This document shows positions 38,501 through 46,604 of a stretch of DNA of 64,000 bases, piece after piece. Within the stretch, counting starts at the first letter, position 1, and each line of letters opens with the position of its first letter. Both the position numbers and the translations under genes were made by a program. The stretch covers positions 40,249,196 to 40,313,195 of the forward strand of contig JARZZO010000013.1 of NCBI GenBank assembly GCA_030544215.1, in the 5' to 3' direction. The DNA comes from Zantedeschia hybrid cultivar. Its lineage: Eukaryota; Streptophyta; Magnoliopsida; Alismatales; Araceae. The notes under the pieces are model-generated. The model was given only the letters and a program-made list of their open reading frames with translations. It had not been told where the DNA came from and ran no database searches.

Positions 38501-41500
38501 TATGCATGTAAAAGAAATTAACAAAGAAACAAAAAAAGGAGATACATGCAAATTTCAGGAGGTACACAAAGACATGGCAGCAAATAAAAAAAAGAAGAGA
38601 GGAGCCATACCTGCAAATCTCCAACAACACCTCAACTTTGCTGCAACAACAAGCCCTCAAGACTCCACAACAGCAACTTTGACCTTCGATCTTGCAAGAT
38701 CAACAAGAACAAGTAGCAATAAACTACAAGAAGAGCAAGACACCAACAGAAGTCTTCAAAACCTGCAACAAGAATACCAAAGTACAAGGAAAAGGGAGGA
38801 TTCATACCTCCAAATCTGCAGCAGCTTGGACCTCCCAAAATCTGCAACAAGAGGTTCCAAGGAAACGTCCAACCAGCACCCTTCAAATCTGCAACTTGGA
38901 CCTCCAAATCTGCAGCGACATCAACAGCAAATCTGCAGCAACAGGGCTTCCCGAAGCCTCCAAGGCAACCTCAAGCAGCAGCCTTCAAGATCTCCACTCC
39001 AACTTCCAGCAAGTCTGCACCAACACTCTAAAAACAGCAACCAACAGCACCTCCGGCAGCAACAAGGGCCTCGGCCAGCAGGAGGCAACAGCTGGGAGAG
39101 AGGGAGAGAGGGGATCGCAGAGAGGGAGAGAGAGGATCGCAGGGAGAGAGAGAGAGAGAGAGAGAGCCGCAGATGGGGGGGAGAACAGATAAACAAAAAA
39201 AAAAGAAAAAGGAGACCGGCCGGCCTCTCCAAGAGGACCGACCGGCTCCTCTCCTTCCCCCACTCCAACTCTCATCCCTTCCCATCCCTATCCTCCTTCA
39301 TCCTCATCCCCAACTCCTCTCATCTTTATCCCTCTCCATCTCTATCTCCTTCTATCCTAACCGCCCCCTCATCCGTCCCCATCCTCTCCCTCTCTCACCC
39401 GATCAATACCCAGCCCCCTACCGGCACCTAGTTGGCACCGGTAGGGGGTGCCACCGACGCCCTGCTGGCCTGCCCCTACCCGGCCTCCCTTCAACGCCTA
39501 TAAAAGGCCTCCACCGCAGCAAGAAGAAGGGCCTGGAATCCCAGCGCCTAAGAGCCCCAAGGCTGCTGCGGTTCCGACGTCCAAAAAGCCCCAAGGCTGC
39601 CCCAGCGCGAAGAAGAAGTCCCCAAGGAAATCCCAGCACAGAAGCTTCAACCTGCAGTCTCCTCCAAGCTCCCGTCTGCAAGCCTGCAAGCAAGAGAAAG
39701 GAAAAAAGAAGAGGAGGCTTAGTTTTTAGGCTTGTATTCTTGTTTTTTTTTTAAAGAAATGAAGTTTACGATTATGGTTTGTCATGTAGATTAATTTCAA
39801 TGTAAAAAAAATTAATAAACGATGGTTCTGCCATATCGGTTAGCCGGCCATCAAACAAAAAAATTAGAAAAATAAACGATAGTTCTGTCGTATCGGTTGA
39901 CCGGCCATCGAAATAAAAAAATCAGAAAATTAAAATGGTGGTTCTGTCATATCGGTTGACCAGCCATCGAATTAAAAAAAAAATCAGAAAATTAGTAAAG
40001 ATAGTTCTGTCATATAGGTTGGCCGGCCATCAAATAAAAAAATCAGAAAATTAAATAAATGATGGTTCTGTCATATCGGTTGACCGGCCATCGAACAAAA
40101 AATTATAAAATTTGAAATCTCGGTTCTACCATATCGGTTGGTCTGCCATAAAATTAAAAAATCATTAAAATTAAAAATATTAAAAAATTAAAATAAGTGG
40201 TTCTACCATATTAGTTGGTCGGCCATAAAAAAAAATCAAACAATAATAAATAAAATTTAATCAATGGTTTAACCATATTGTTTGGTTTGACCATGAAATT
40301 AAAAATAAGAATAAAAAAGAAATAGAAAAAAAAAAGATAATAACTTTAAATAAAATAAAAAACATAAAACATAAAAATGATAGAATAAAAATATAAAATA
40401 AAATGACAATGAAATTAATAATCCTTAAACAAAAACAGAAAATAAAAGGACTAAAAAGATAATAAGGCTAATAATTCTTGAATAAAAAAAACAGTAAATG
40501 ATAAAGTTAATAACTTTAAATAAAATAAGAAACATAAAAATGATAAAACTAATGAAACATAAAAACAAATGTAAAATAAAAACAAAAAATAAAAGGTAAT
40601 GAAATTAATAACCCTTAAATAAAAACAAAAAAATAAAAATAAAACTAACATTTCCTAAATGAAACAAAGAATTAATGAATTTTAAATAATATAAAAACAT
40701 ATAATGATTTAAATTTAGTGGTTCTTCCATATTGGTTGGTTGGCCATTAAGAAAATGGATTAACTTAACAAATTAAATTAAAATTATAAGTTAATTAATA
40801 ATTCTTCCATATTGGTTGGTTGGCCATTTACACATTAAAAATCAGAAAATAAAAATCAGAAAATTAAAATTAATGGTTCTACTATATTGGTTGGTAGGTC
40901 ATTCAATAAAATATATGAAAAAAAATAATTAAACAAAAAATAATAAAACAATAAAAACAATGGCTCTACCATATTGGTTGATAGGTCACTCAATAAAATA
41001 AGATTAATAAAGAAAATTAGAAGATAATAAAAACAAAAATAGTTCTTCCATATTGATTGGTTGACCATCTAACATAAATTTAATAAAACAGAAAATAAAA
41101 TAAAAAATCAGAAATTAAATTTAATGATTCTTCCATAATATTTGTTAATCAATTAATTGGCAAATCTATCAATTAATCACTTAATAAAATTAAAAATCTG
41201 TTAAATGATCAATCAATTAAAAATCCTATTAATCAGTCACCTAAGTATACTGGTTAACAAAACTTGTTAATTCAAGTAACTTCTTAACTTACTAACTCAA
41301 TCAATCAAATTAACAAATGTGTTAATTAAATAATCAACTTAACAAATTAAGTTAATTCATTAAGCATTCAACCAATTAAGTTAACAAAATTGGTTAATTA
41401 ATCAGTTAACTTAACTAGTTAAGCTAATTTGTTAAATTGTCAACCAGTCAACTAATGTAACAAATTTGTTAACCAACTAGTCAACTGGTCAAATTAAGTT

Positions 41501-44500
41501 ATTAATTAATCAATTAAGTTATCAAAAATATGTTAAACACTTAAATCAACAAAATTTCAACCAATTAAGTCAAATTGGTATTTAATTAATCATCCAATCA
41601 ACTGAACCAATAAAATTTTAACCAATTAAGTCAAATTAATACATAATCAATCATTTAATCAACTAAATCAACAAAATTGCAACTAATTAAGTCAAATTAA
41701 TACTTATAATCAATTAAATTAACAAAATTTGTTAATTAATTAATTAATTGAGTTCAACCAAAAATTGTTACACAACCAATTAAATTAAGTTAACAAAAAT
41801 ATGTTAATTAATTACTTAATTAATTCAATTAAAGTGTTAAAATCAATCAACCGATTAAATCAATTAAGTCAATTAAATCTAATCAGTCAATTAAATCGAA
41901 TCAATCAATTTAAAATTCTTGATTAATCAATCAATAAATTAAACCAACAAATAATTCAACCAATTAAATCAACTTGGCCCTTCCATACCGATTGGTTAAC
42001 TGAGGTCTATCTTTTCAGATAATAGCAAACAAATTCAGATTCATTCATACTGGTTGAATGGCCTAAACTTAGTGGTTCTATCCTATTAGTGGATTGACCA
42101 CTTGATCAATGGTTCACTCTTATTGGTAGAGTGACCAAAAGTTATATTTATTGATTCATCCTTATCAATTGGAATAATCAGTGCCTTCTATGGTTCTGTC
42201 TTAACTGGGAGCCAGACTACGAAGTCGTAATTATCCTATTTATAGATGGACCAATAAGAATAATTCTTTGTTCATTTATATCAATAAGGTAAATCATTAA
42301 TTAAAGTGGTAACTGATAGATTAATCATTAAGTTCATGTTCATTTATATTGGTTAAATGACCTAAAATAATTCAAATAATCCTCTATCCTTTTAAAGGAT
42401 ACTTAAAAGATAATTTTCAAGAATCTTCCTCAAAGATACTCATCTTTTTGTGAAAACTTTAAGATCCTTTAAGTATCCTTTAAAGGATACTCATGGACCC
42501 CTCTTAAAAAAAAAAAGAACAAAAAATGACTTGTATGCTGCATTTAAATTCTGCTTGTTCTCTGTTTATTTCAAGCCTTATCTGGATGGTTAATCAAAGG
42601 TTATCAATCAGTGATTTGTGTAATTAACACTGACCGAGATCTGTGGGGAGAAGTCAAGAACACAGATCCACAGTCGATCCAGAAGTTATCCAGACTTTAA
42701 GGATTAATCCTAAAAGTCTGCCTAAAAGAAAAGAAAACATGTTTTCAAAACTTAAAACTCTCTTTTAAATTAAGATTTCCCTAAAGATTTTCAAATCCGA
42801 CAAAAAAATATTTTTCAAAATCAAAAGGATTTTAATCGAAAAGGGAGTCTCACAAGTTGATACCGTGGATAGTGTTAAAGATATTGCTTTGTTGGGTTGG
42901 GCGAGGGATGTATGTTGGAAAAAGAGCCATGCTCATGCCCTCCCAATTAACTCCAAAACTGTTGACATCAAATTCAAGTTGGAACCAGATAAGCCCTGAA
43001 AACTAATATATACAATAGAAGTACCTCATATCTAATAAGGCCCATTTCCCTGTGGACCAGACCGAGCTAAAAACAAAACATATTGAACAGTTAATGAGTG
43101 CTAGGCCAGCCTGCAACCAACCCAGTGGTTATAGCACATATTTGGAATTATGCTGACTCCAGTTTAAAATCACCTTCCAAGTTCTGATACATACACGAGG
43201 TCAGCTCTGAGACCTGGATTAGGTCCAATCTGAGCAGCTTTGAGATCTGCCACGTCATCAACCTTCCAAAGCTCCTAACATCCCCAAAGAATAATCCCAC
43301 ATCAACGCCCTGAAAAAGCTGCAGGACACACCTAGTCTTACATTAGGAGGGGTCCCCCAGGTATGGTATCATCTAACTCTCTGACAACAGCTGTTCATGA
43401 TTCACACTCACATGCACTCTTTTTCAACACAGACTACACATTGATGAATGGTTTTCCCATTTGGGACACCCCTAGCGACCTCTGTCAGCATTCTCAATGC
43501 AGATTTTGGGACTACATACACCTCAAAATCATCTAGGTTCCAAACCCTACTCATCTGGCAATCTCCTCAATCCACTCTCCTATACCCCTCCAAGTTCCCA
43601 TCTCCAGGTTCCTGGGTACCTTATCAGCCAGGTTGGATGCCACTTGGAGAGCAAGACTAGCCTCCATCCTCATTGTTGATGCAAGCTTTGGGACCAAGCA
43701 CACCTCGTGGGCATCTCAGGCTGACGCCGCTGACCTCCGACTTGGTTACCACTTCATCTGCCAAATTGATGCATCCACTCTCCCAAACAGGTTCAAGTTC
43801 CTATGTCCAAGTTCTCAGGTACATATCAGCCAGGTTGGACACCAATCCAGCCATCCTCTCATACTTCACGAGTCGGGATTAGCCCAGATCAACTCAGCCG
43901 ATGTCAATGCAATTATATTCATGTTGGATCTCTTGAAAACATTCATGCTCAATCGTTCAATGTTTAGAAAACATAGCATTTCATGTGAGTCAAGCCCCCT
44001 GCAGACTTCTTTTCATACAACAAATCATCTATGTCTAAGAATTGAACAATCTAAAGTAAATAGCAGGCATAGCGGCCAACAGCAGTAGAAATAAAGAGCA
44101 GGAGCTGGTATGGAAAGAAGGTTTTCAGCAAACAAATGCATAGCCACTTGATAGCAGCATTGCAACTACTATTTCCCCAACTTACAGAACGAACAAACTT
44201 GTTGCAGCGCCGTCACTCCCTTGTCGGTGCGCCCTGCAACAGCAGCGCAGCCGTCCACCGGCAACGACCTCTCTTTCAACTGCCGGGCCTTGTTCTCGTC
44301 AACAAACCTTCCAAGAGCCTTCTCCACTACTCTGTAAACCCACCACCGGGAACATTTTAGGAAAAGACCATAAGAAATGACCAAAAAAATTGTCTCTATA
44401 TTCCTAAATCGTCATTTCCGGCGTCTCTTCTCACCCTTGAACGGTGTTGAGCCCGGGCTGCTTCTGCCACCCATCAAAGGAGCCGCCATGGTAGGAGAGC

Positions 44501-44997
44501 ACGATCTTAAACGTCGTCCTTGCCCACCTCCCCGTCCTCTCCTTCCGCGCGGCAGGGACAGAAGACCCGGCAGCCTCCATCTCTTCCCCGCCATGATCGT
44601 TTCCGCCGCCAACCGCAGTCTCAGGAACGCCAAGATCTTCACTTTCGTCATCAGCAGCCACCGGGATAGCAGCCGTCGCCCCGGAGAAGAGGCTAGACAG
44701 AGACAAATTCCCCAAAACAAGCTGGGCGTAGAAGTCTGAAACCCTTTGCCACGGCCGCTGGTACATGTACCAGTAGCACTCCCTGCCACCATGCATCACC
44801 TCCGTCAGCAGAACGCCAGAACGTGCTCATTCTAGAAATAGGGGAAGAGAGAGAAGGGCAGGAAGACAGTGGAAAGATGAGAGCTTTTGCTACCTGGAGG
44901 TCCACCGGAGGTGGCTGCAGGGGTCGGTGTGGTTGTAGTGGACGTGGGGCTTCTCGGCCGGGGGATCCACCGCCTCCGCGCCGCAACAACCTTCCAT
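12281..44997 (-). CDS. TruA-family tRNA pseudouridine synthase, eight exons over 32.7 kb
   Basis: Isomerises uridine to pseudouridine in tRNA (TruA/Pus1-3 superfamily); the exact target position cannot be read from sequence. Minus-strand exons: 44997-44894, 44782-44435, 44331-44186, 37970-37879, 19393-19050, 15557-15488, 15332-15273, 12466-12281. They sum to 1350 bases (449 aa plus TGA). All junctions are GT..AG and all phases agree. Visible in order: YHGGSFDGWQKQPGLNTVQG, the catalytic loop AGRTDKGVTALQQVCSF (Asp is the expected nucleophile), VPGRLRTLVVSE, FSAKWRRYFYILPL, SGPPTECYVFHARAAE, MRVLCAELVANRFLRR and MVRVLVATSIREAA. No stop or frameshift, so the frame looks under selection although introns of 6.2, 18.5, 3.5 and 2.8 kb carry many transposons. 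The start at 44997 was chosen because an in-frame ATG at 45111 adds residues unlike the family; that choice is uncertain. Confidence 0.9.
12780..13081. repeat. 151-bp tandem duplication in TruA intron 7
   Basis: Two consecutive copies, 12780-12930 and 12931-13081, both beginning CTCTCAAAATC and ending GGCTAACAGGA or close to it. They differ at a handful of positions, so the duplication is young. Non-coding. Confidence 0.9.
13082..14960. other. Intron 7 remainder, repeat-like
   Basis: No gene supported. 14090-14290 is rich in short motifs GACCAGGT / ACCTGGTC and GGACTAGG in both orientations, suggesting the subterminal part of a DNA transposon. The rest is unassigned. Confidence 0.4.
15000..15030. 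repeat. CCCCA / CA microsatellite
   Basis: Short CCCCAC repeats running into a CA repeat within TruA intron 7, about 240 bases from exon 7. Confidence 0.8.
15273..15557 (-). CDS. TruA-family gene, exons 6 and 7
   Basis: Exon 6 (15557-15488) encodes SGPPTECYVFHARAAEARLP and ends CAG|GTTTAT. Exon 7 (15332-15273) encodes DCGGMRVLCAELVANRFLRR and ends AGG|GTACTG. Together they form the conserved C-terminal half of the catalytic domain. Confidence 0.88.
16660..17066 (+). repeat. LTR-like repeat remnant in TruA intron 5
   Basis: Contains TATTGTCCGCTTTTGG, GCATCTCGTTGGAAGCAGGG, CTCCTTATAAGCATAGGG and a second block TATTGTCTGCTTTGG..CTTCTTTATAAGCGC. It belongs to the same dispersed family as 475-845. 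Two similar halves suggest a duplicated or paired terminal repeat. Confidence 0.55.
17067..17650. mobile_element. Possible degenerate hAT-type MITE
   Basis: Starts TAGGGCTTTCAATGGAGCGG, close to the terminus TAGGGCTGTCAACGGGT of the MITE at 26028. It contains repeated ATCTGA / TCAGAT / TCGGAT motifs towards both ends. The right terminus could not be found, so it is truncated or decayed. Confidence 0.45.
17690..18012. mobile_element. Inverted-repeat MITE with ATACGATACGG-type ends
   Basis: The left end GTTCGCCGTATCG..GTATTGGATCG and right end CGGTACGATACGGCAAACC are inverted matches. ACGAGTC / GACTCGT repeats lie inside. Non-coding, in TruA intron 5. Confidence 0.55.
18013..19040. other. Intron 5 remainder
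   Basis: Nothing recognisable beyond a short region near 18640-18850 with CTCCACTCTACC-type words in both orientations, perhaps an old inverted-repeat element. Confidence 0.35.
19050..19393 (-). CDS. TruA-family gene, exon 5
   Basis: A 344-base exon running from VSRTFHPIFSAKWRRY to KMFARDTKASRSS, with a poorly conserved acidic insert of about 60 residues in the middle. Acceptor TTGCAG, donor TC|GTAAGT. Confidence 0.9.
19795..20318. mobile_element. hAT-type MITE, family A, copy 2
   Basis: Homologous to 846-1384. The right end GGCTCGACTCGCTTCATTTG continues to CACCCCCTA, so the reverse strand starts TAGGGGGTGCAAATG, a terminus typical of plant hAT MITEs. Internal order of CTCATTAAGAG, AATATCTTATAGAGTTTTC and TCGAGCTCGTTCAATATC is conserved. 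It lies in TruA intron 4. Confidence 0.7.
22944..22995 (+). repeat. G-rich tract between LINE ORF1 and ORF2
   Basis: Runs of six to nine G separated by single C, A or T residues, ending 11 bases before the ORF2 ATG. The G-run spacing would allow a quadruplex on the LINE sense strand. Confidence 0.85.
23006..25260 (+). pseudogene. LINE ORF2: endonuclease and reverse transcriptase, frameshifted
   Basis: Starts at the ATG of MKILTWNIRGLHG, then shifts frame within 30 codons (RGIKDLLIVNKLDCIYIQET). The endonuclease C-terminal part (CGMVDLELPNKRFTWSN) and the RT core with the FADD catalytic box near 25038-25065 are identifiable. At least four frame breaks or stops. The upstream G-rich tract at 22944-22995 separates it from ORF1. 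Confidence 0.8.
26028..26791. mobile_element. hAT MITE with 8-bp target duplication
   Basis: Termini TAGGGCTGTCAAC (26028) and its inverted partner TTGACATCCCTA (ending 26791). The target duplication ATTTTGGC flanks both sides (26020-26027 and 26792-26799). Subterminal GGAAACGGAAACGG motifs occur in both orientations, like hAT transposase binding sites. The interior is AT-rich with a (TA)n(TG)n array. 764 bp, no coding sequence. Confidence 0.9.
26497..26580. repeat. (TA)n(TG)n microsatellite
   Basis: About thirty TA units followed by about ten TG units, inside the hAT MITE. Confidence 0.95.
27090..27140. repeat. Two abutting near-perfect palindromes in the hAT 5' region
   Basis: 27090-27103 pairs with 27105-27118 (14-bp arms CCAACGGCTAGTTC, one-base loop). 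27117-27127 pairs with 27130-27140 (11-bp arms GGGAACCCATT, two-base loop). They stand 50 bases upstream of the TATA box of the transposase gene. Confidence 0.95.
27189..27195 (+). promoter_or_regulatory. TATA box of the hAT transposase gene
   Basis: TATAAAA within CCCTATAAAACCCCC, followed by a CT-rich leader and the ATG at 27614. Placement and context support it as the transposase promoter. Confidence 0.65.
27614..31183 (+). CDS. hAT transposase (BED finger, DUF659, hAT dimerisation domain), about five exons
   Basis: Cut-and-paste DNA transposase. Exon 1 (27614-28022): BED-type finger VKCNYCSRIISGGVFRLKQH with the HIGG / KACTAAP continuation. Exon 2 (28114-28608): DUF659 start, ending NGWTG. 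Exon 3 (28720-29523): VVTDNAASYKAAG and LYWLPCSAHSLNLMLEDI, the RNase H-like catalytic core. Exon 4 (29610-29825). Exon 5 (29918-31183): SGCERNWSTFSLIHTKQKNR and LEQLVFCHYNMRL (hAT dimerisation), then a long low-complexity Ser/Pro/Gln/Tyr tail. Phases close for exons 1-4. The exon 4/5 junction is out of phase by one base with the sites I can see, so either another splice site is used or there is one frameshift. Confidence 0.8.
32400..32610 (-). repeat. Short hairpin array (copy 1)
   Basis: At least four hairpins with 7-base loops: CATTTG-AACGACA-CAAATG (32470-32488), CATTCA-AACTATA-TGAATG (32504-32522), CACTCA-AACTATA-CGAGTG (32536-32554, one mismatch) and CATTCA-AACGATA-TGAATG (32575-32593). 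The reverse complement matches the units of the large array at 39760-42380. Confidence 0.85.
34036..37252 (+). mobile_element. Second L1-type LINE, 3' part, interrupted
   Basis: 34036-34428 reads NGDNVRFWEDKWCSDLPF and following. After an insertion, 36620-37100 gives the zf-RVT end (LFLWKAA..LQTSLRLEKF; CIFYGLFKEDLDHLLCKCG). The tail TGTCACCTTC plus poly-A ends at 37252. The 3' end matches the first LINE's, so it is the same family. Many stops; dead. It begins directly at the poly-A of the first LINE. Confidence 0.75.
34430..36615. mobile_element. LTR-retrotransposon-derived insertion in the second LINE
   Basis: 34436-34830 resembles a Gypsy-type LTR (GCTACTTATATAGACCC; TTTAAGCATCAAAGGATTTTG; CCGAGATCACC). 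35020-36615 resembles the LTR region of a Copia-type element, with GATACATTAAGATGAACATG, GAGAATAAGTTCATTGAATT and, on the minus strand, TGTATGCAAGGAG at the right end. No coding domains found. The two parts may be separate insertions. Confidence 0.45.
37253..37878. other. Unassigned part of TruA intron 4 next to exon 4
   Basis: Nothing recognisable; ordinary AT-rich intron sequence that probably includes original (pre-transposon) intron. Confidence 0.4.
37879..37970 (-). CDS. TruA-family gene, exon 4
   Basis: A 92-base exon encoding the end of Y plus TWRKEVKVREIEDAINN and AVPGRLRTLVVSE. Acceptor CATAG at its 5' side, donor GAG|GTGGG. It sits alone between a 6.2-kb and an 18.5-kb intron. Confidence 0.88.
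39498..39510 (+). promoter_or_regulatory. TATA motif of hairpin-repeat element copy 2
   Basis: CCTATAAAAGGCC followed by a GC-rich transcribable leader ending in a T-rich stretch near 39740. Copy 1 has a corresponding TATATAAAACCC on its minus strand. Function is inferred. Confidence 0.45.
39760..42380 (+). repeat. Tandem array of hairpins with a constant loop and variable stems
   Basis: About two dozen units of roughly 60-110 bp. The core of most is a 7-base loop TAT[C/T]GGT flanked by complementary arms. Examples: GTCA-TATCGGT-TGAC (40070-40084), CATTCA-TACTGGT-TGAATG (42042-42060), CACTCT-TATTGGT-AGAGTG (42115-42133), CATTTA-TATTGGT-TAAATG (42341-42359). Outer GATGG/CCATC or TGGT/ACCA arms extend several of them. 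Spacers are A-rich. Units are most alike at the left and diverge to the right, with weaker, AT-rich sequence between about 41150 and 41970. Confidence 0.85.
42720..44185. other. TruA intron 3, right part
   Basis: No gene. 43455-43640 and 43650-43845 are two diverged tandem units of about 190 bp that share TTTGGGAC.A, CATCTGCCAA-like and TATCAGCCAGGTTGGA words. The rest is unassigned. Confidence 0.5.
44186..44997 (-). CDS. TruA-family gene, exons 1-3 (catalytic Asp region)
   Basis: Exon 1 (44997-44894) encodes an N-terminal segment ending HLRWTS. Exon 2 (44782-44435) encodes RECYWYMYQRPWQRVSDFY and the fold's first strand FKIVLSYHGG. Exon 3 (44331-44186) carries the catalytic AGRTDKGV motif. 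Introns of 111 and 103 bases between them are compact, unlike the rest of the gene. The segment is GC-rich relative to its surroundings. Confidence 0.88.
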
Positions 44998-45451
44998 CCT
45001 CCGGGTTCCACAGTGGGCAGACAGCAGCAGCAGATCGGGGCGGCGGTGGAGGTAGCGGCGATGGAGGGAGAAGAGCGGGATGCCGGTGCTGGTGGTGGTT
45101 CTCGCTGGCACAGGCCCCGCGTTGGCCTCGTCGGCAGGAATCCAGTAGGCGTCCGGCGGGATGGAAGGAGACCTAGGATTAGAGTTTGGTCCTAGTGAAT
45201 GCGATTGTACTATTCAGTCCTCGACTTTGCACACAATTACGGAAGTGTCCTATGTTTTTTCTTTGGGGATTATTGTATATATACTCCTAAAAACTGGCGT
45301 ATGTGTATCTATACACTCAACTCCTACATAATGTATAAAATACCTCCAAAAATCTCAAGGATGTTGCAACCATACCCCCCCTACCAGTACGTGTGTTTAG
45401 TAAAACATGGTTAAAAGCATGAAATACCTAACTTAGCCTTGGGTTAACTAC

Positions 45452-45636
45452 AAGGGGGTTAGGAACCCCACTCTAACCTCCATCAACCTCTCCATCGATA
45501 GCATCGACGAGGTCAACTTATCTTCAACCTCATCAAGGATTGTGGTGGCTCTCATCCCAAGAGAAAATGTTGGAGGGTGCCAACCGCCGCCTCATGATTG
45601 TGGTCGATGAGTCCAAGTTGACACCTCACCTACGAC
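45452..45636 (+). pseudogene. Ribose-5-phosphate isomerase fragment
   Basis: Three collinear reading segments in different frames match plant ribose-5-phosphate isomerase A: INLSIDSIDEVN (family IDLAIDGADEVD), NLIKDCGG (family LVKGRGG) and EKMLEGANRRLMIVVDESK (family REKM.E.A...VVVVDESKL). Frameshifts separate them, so it is not functional. It is inside the Pack-MULE, before the saccharopine-dehydrogenase-like piece. The family match is from memory and needs alignment. Confidence 0.72.
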
Positions 45637-45683
45637 CATTTCAACAAACATGGAACAGGCAAACAACACCATCACCACCATCA

Positions 45684-46200
45684 CGACCGGCCCTACGATG
45701 TCATCATCTTCGGCGCCTCAAGCTTCACCAGCAAGTACATGGTGCAAGAAGCCCTCAAGTTCCTTGTTGGCCCCTCCTCCTCTCTTTGCGACCTCGCGCT
45801 TGCCAACCATAGCCCCAACAAAGATGGTCATGGCCTTCTAATGGGCCTCTGCCCCTTCCTCCCCATCATCTAGTCGACGTCCCTAACCTGCCCTCCCTCC
45901 TCACCGTCTATTGTTGTGCCAAGGTCATGCTCAATTGTGTTTACGACAAGCCCGTCGTCATCGCTTGCGTGGAGGCTCATGCTGACTACCTCGACATTTG
46001 TGGAGAGCCCAAGTTCATGGAGCGGATGGAGGCGGTGCACCACAAAGAGGACTGTCGAGATGGGCTCAATAGTGGTGTTGGTGTGTTGTTCAACTCGGTC
46101 CCAACAAAATTGGGGCTCGTGTTCAACTAGCAGCAGTAGGCGTTGCCTGTGCCGCTGAACACTGGTGGAGGCATATTTGAGCTAGAAATTAGTGAAGAGG
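45684..46200 (+). pseudogene. Saccharopine-dehydrogenase-like oxidoreductase fragment
   Basis: The N-terminal Rossmann segment PYDVIIFGASSFTSKYMVQE, with ALKFLVGPSSSL following, ends in a stop near 45873. After a gap and frame change comes AKVMLNCVYDKPVVIACVEA, then HADYLDICGEPKFMERMEAV, then NSVPTKLGLVFN and a stop at about 46128. This order matches the plant saccharopine dehydrogenase-like oxidoreductase (family YDVIILGASGFTGKY; YLDISGEPEFMERME). The usual GPFR segment is deleted. Non-functional capture within the Pack-MULE. Confidence 0.8.
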
Positions 46201-46604
46201 ATTGTTGGGAACCTAAGGACATATGAGTCTGTAGTCCTGGGGTGGCAATGTCGAGTAGCTACATGAGTTAAGGAGGTCCAGGGCATAGAGGGTGAGGCAT
46301 GTGGTAAGTTTCAGATCCAAGCATGCCAACAACAAAGATGACCTTGGCCATAAAAGAGGGCTAGCTTCACCACTTGCTACTTCTCGATATGGTCTATGTA
46401 GTAGCATATTATGTGAATATTCGTGAGGAGTTGGCGATTCGTGAATGGAGGGACATAATTGCAATATCTCTAAGGTTTTAGAGGGTATTTTATATATTAC
46501 GTAGGAGTTAGGCATATATATAGATATATGTATGCGTGAATACGTCAATTTTTAAGAATATATAAACAAAAATTCATACGAGAAATGTGAGAGAAGTGTC
46601 CTAT

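Larger units (their letters stand above)
38600..42720 (+). mobile_element. Hairpin-repeat element, copy 2, in TruA intron 3
   Basis: Order on the plus strand: CTGCAA/CTCCAA-rich low-complexity stretch (38600-39080), GA-rich stretch, ACCGGT/GGCACC-rich stretch (39210-39460), TATA motif CCTATAAAAGGCC (39498-39510), GC-rich leader, long hairpin array (39760-42380), then GTGTAATTAACACTGACCGA near 42629. The same order is present on the minus strand of copy 1, so this is one repeat family. A 315-aa open frame (38484-39431) is low-complexity and not judged a real gene. The class is unknown; ends are approximate. Confidence 0.5.
45254..46592. mobile_element. Pack-MULE-like element carrying fragments of two host genes
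   Basis: Inverted terminal regions of more than 100 bp: left 45255-45375 contains TATACTCCTAAAAACTGGCG and CAACTCCTACATAATGTAT; right 46440-46590 contains their inverted, diverged counterparts (ATATTACGTAGGAGTT, CGTCAATTTTTAAGAATATA). A direct repeat GAAGTGTCCTAT flanks the element (45242-45253 and 46593-46604), compatible with a Mutator-type 9-11-bp target duplication plus chance matches. Inside are decayed pieces of two unrelated metabolic genes, both on the plus strand. No transposase. It sits about 260 bp upstream of the TruA start codon, the kind of site such elements prefer. Confidence 0.78.

Noticed and set aside
38484..39431. 315-aa open frame rich in Gln, Ser, Leu
   Set aside because: It comes from CTGCAA/CTCCAA and GA-rich low-complexity sequence, is open in several frames on both strands, has no domain, and lies in the hairpin-repeat element.
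44693..45195. Several ORFs of about 100 aa around TruA exon 1, both strands
   Set aside because: GC-rich shadows; only the exon 1 frame (44997-44894) joins in phase to exon 2 with family-like residues.
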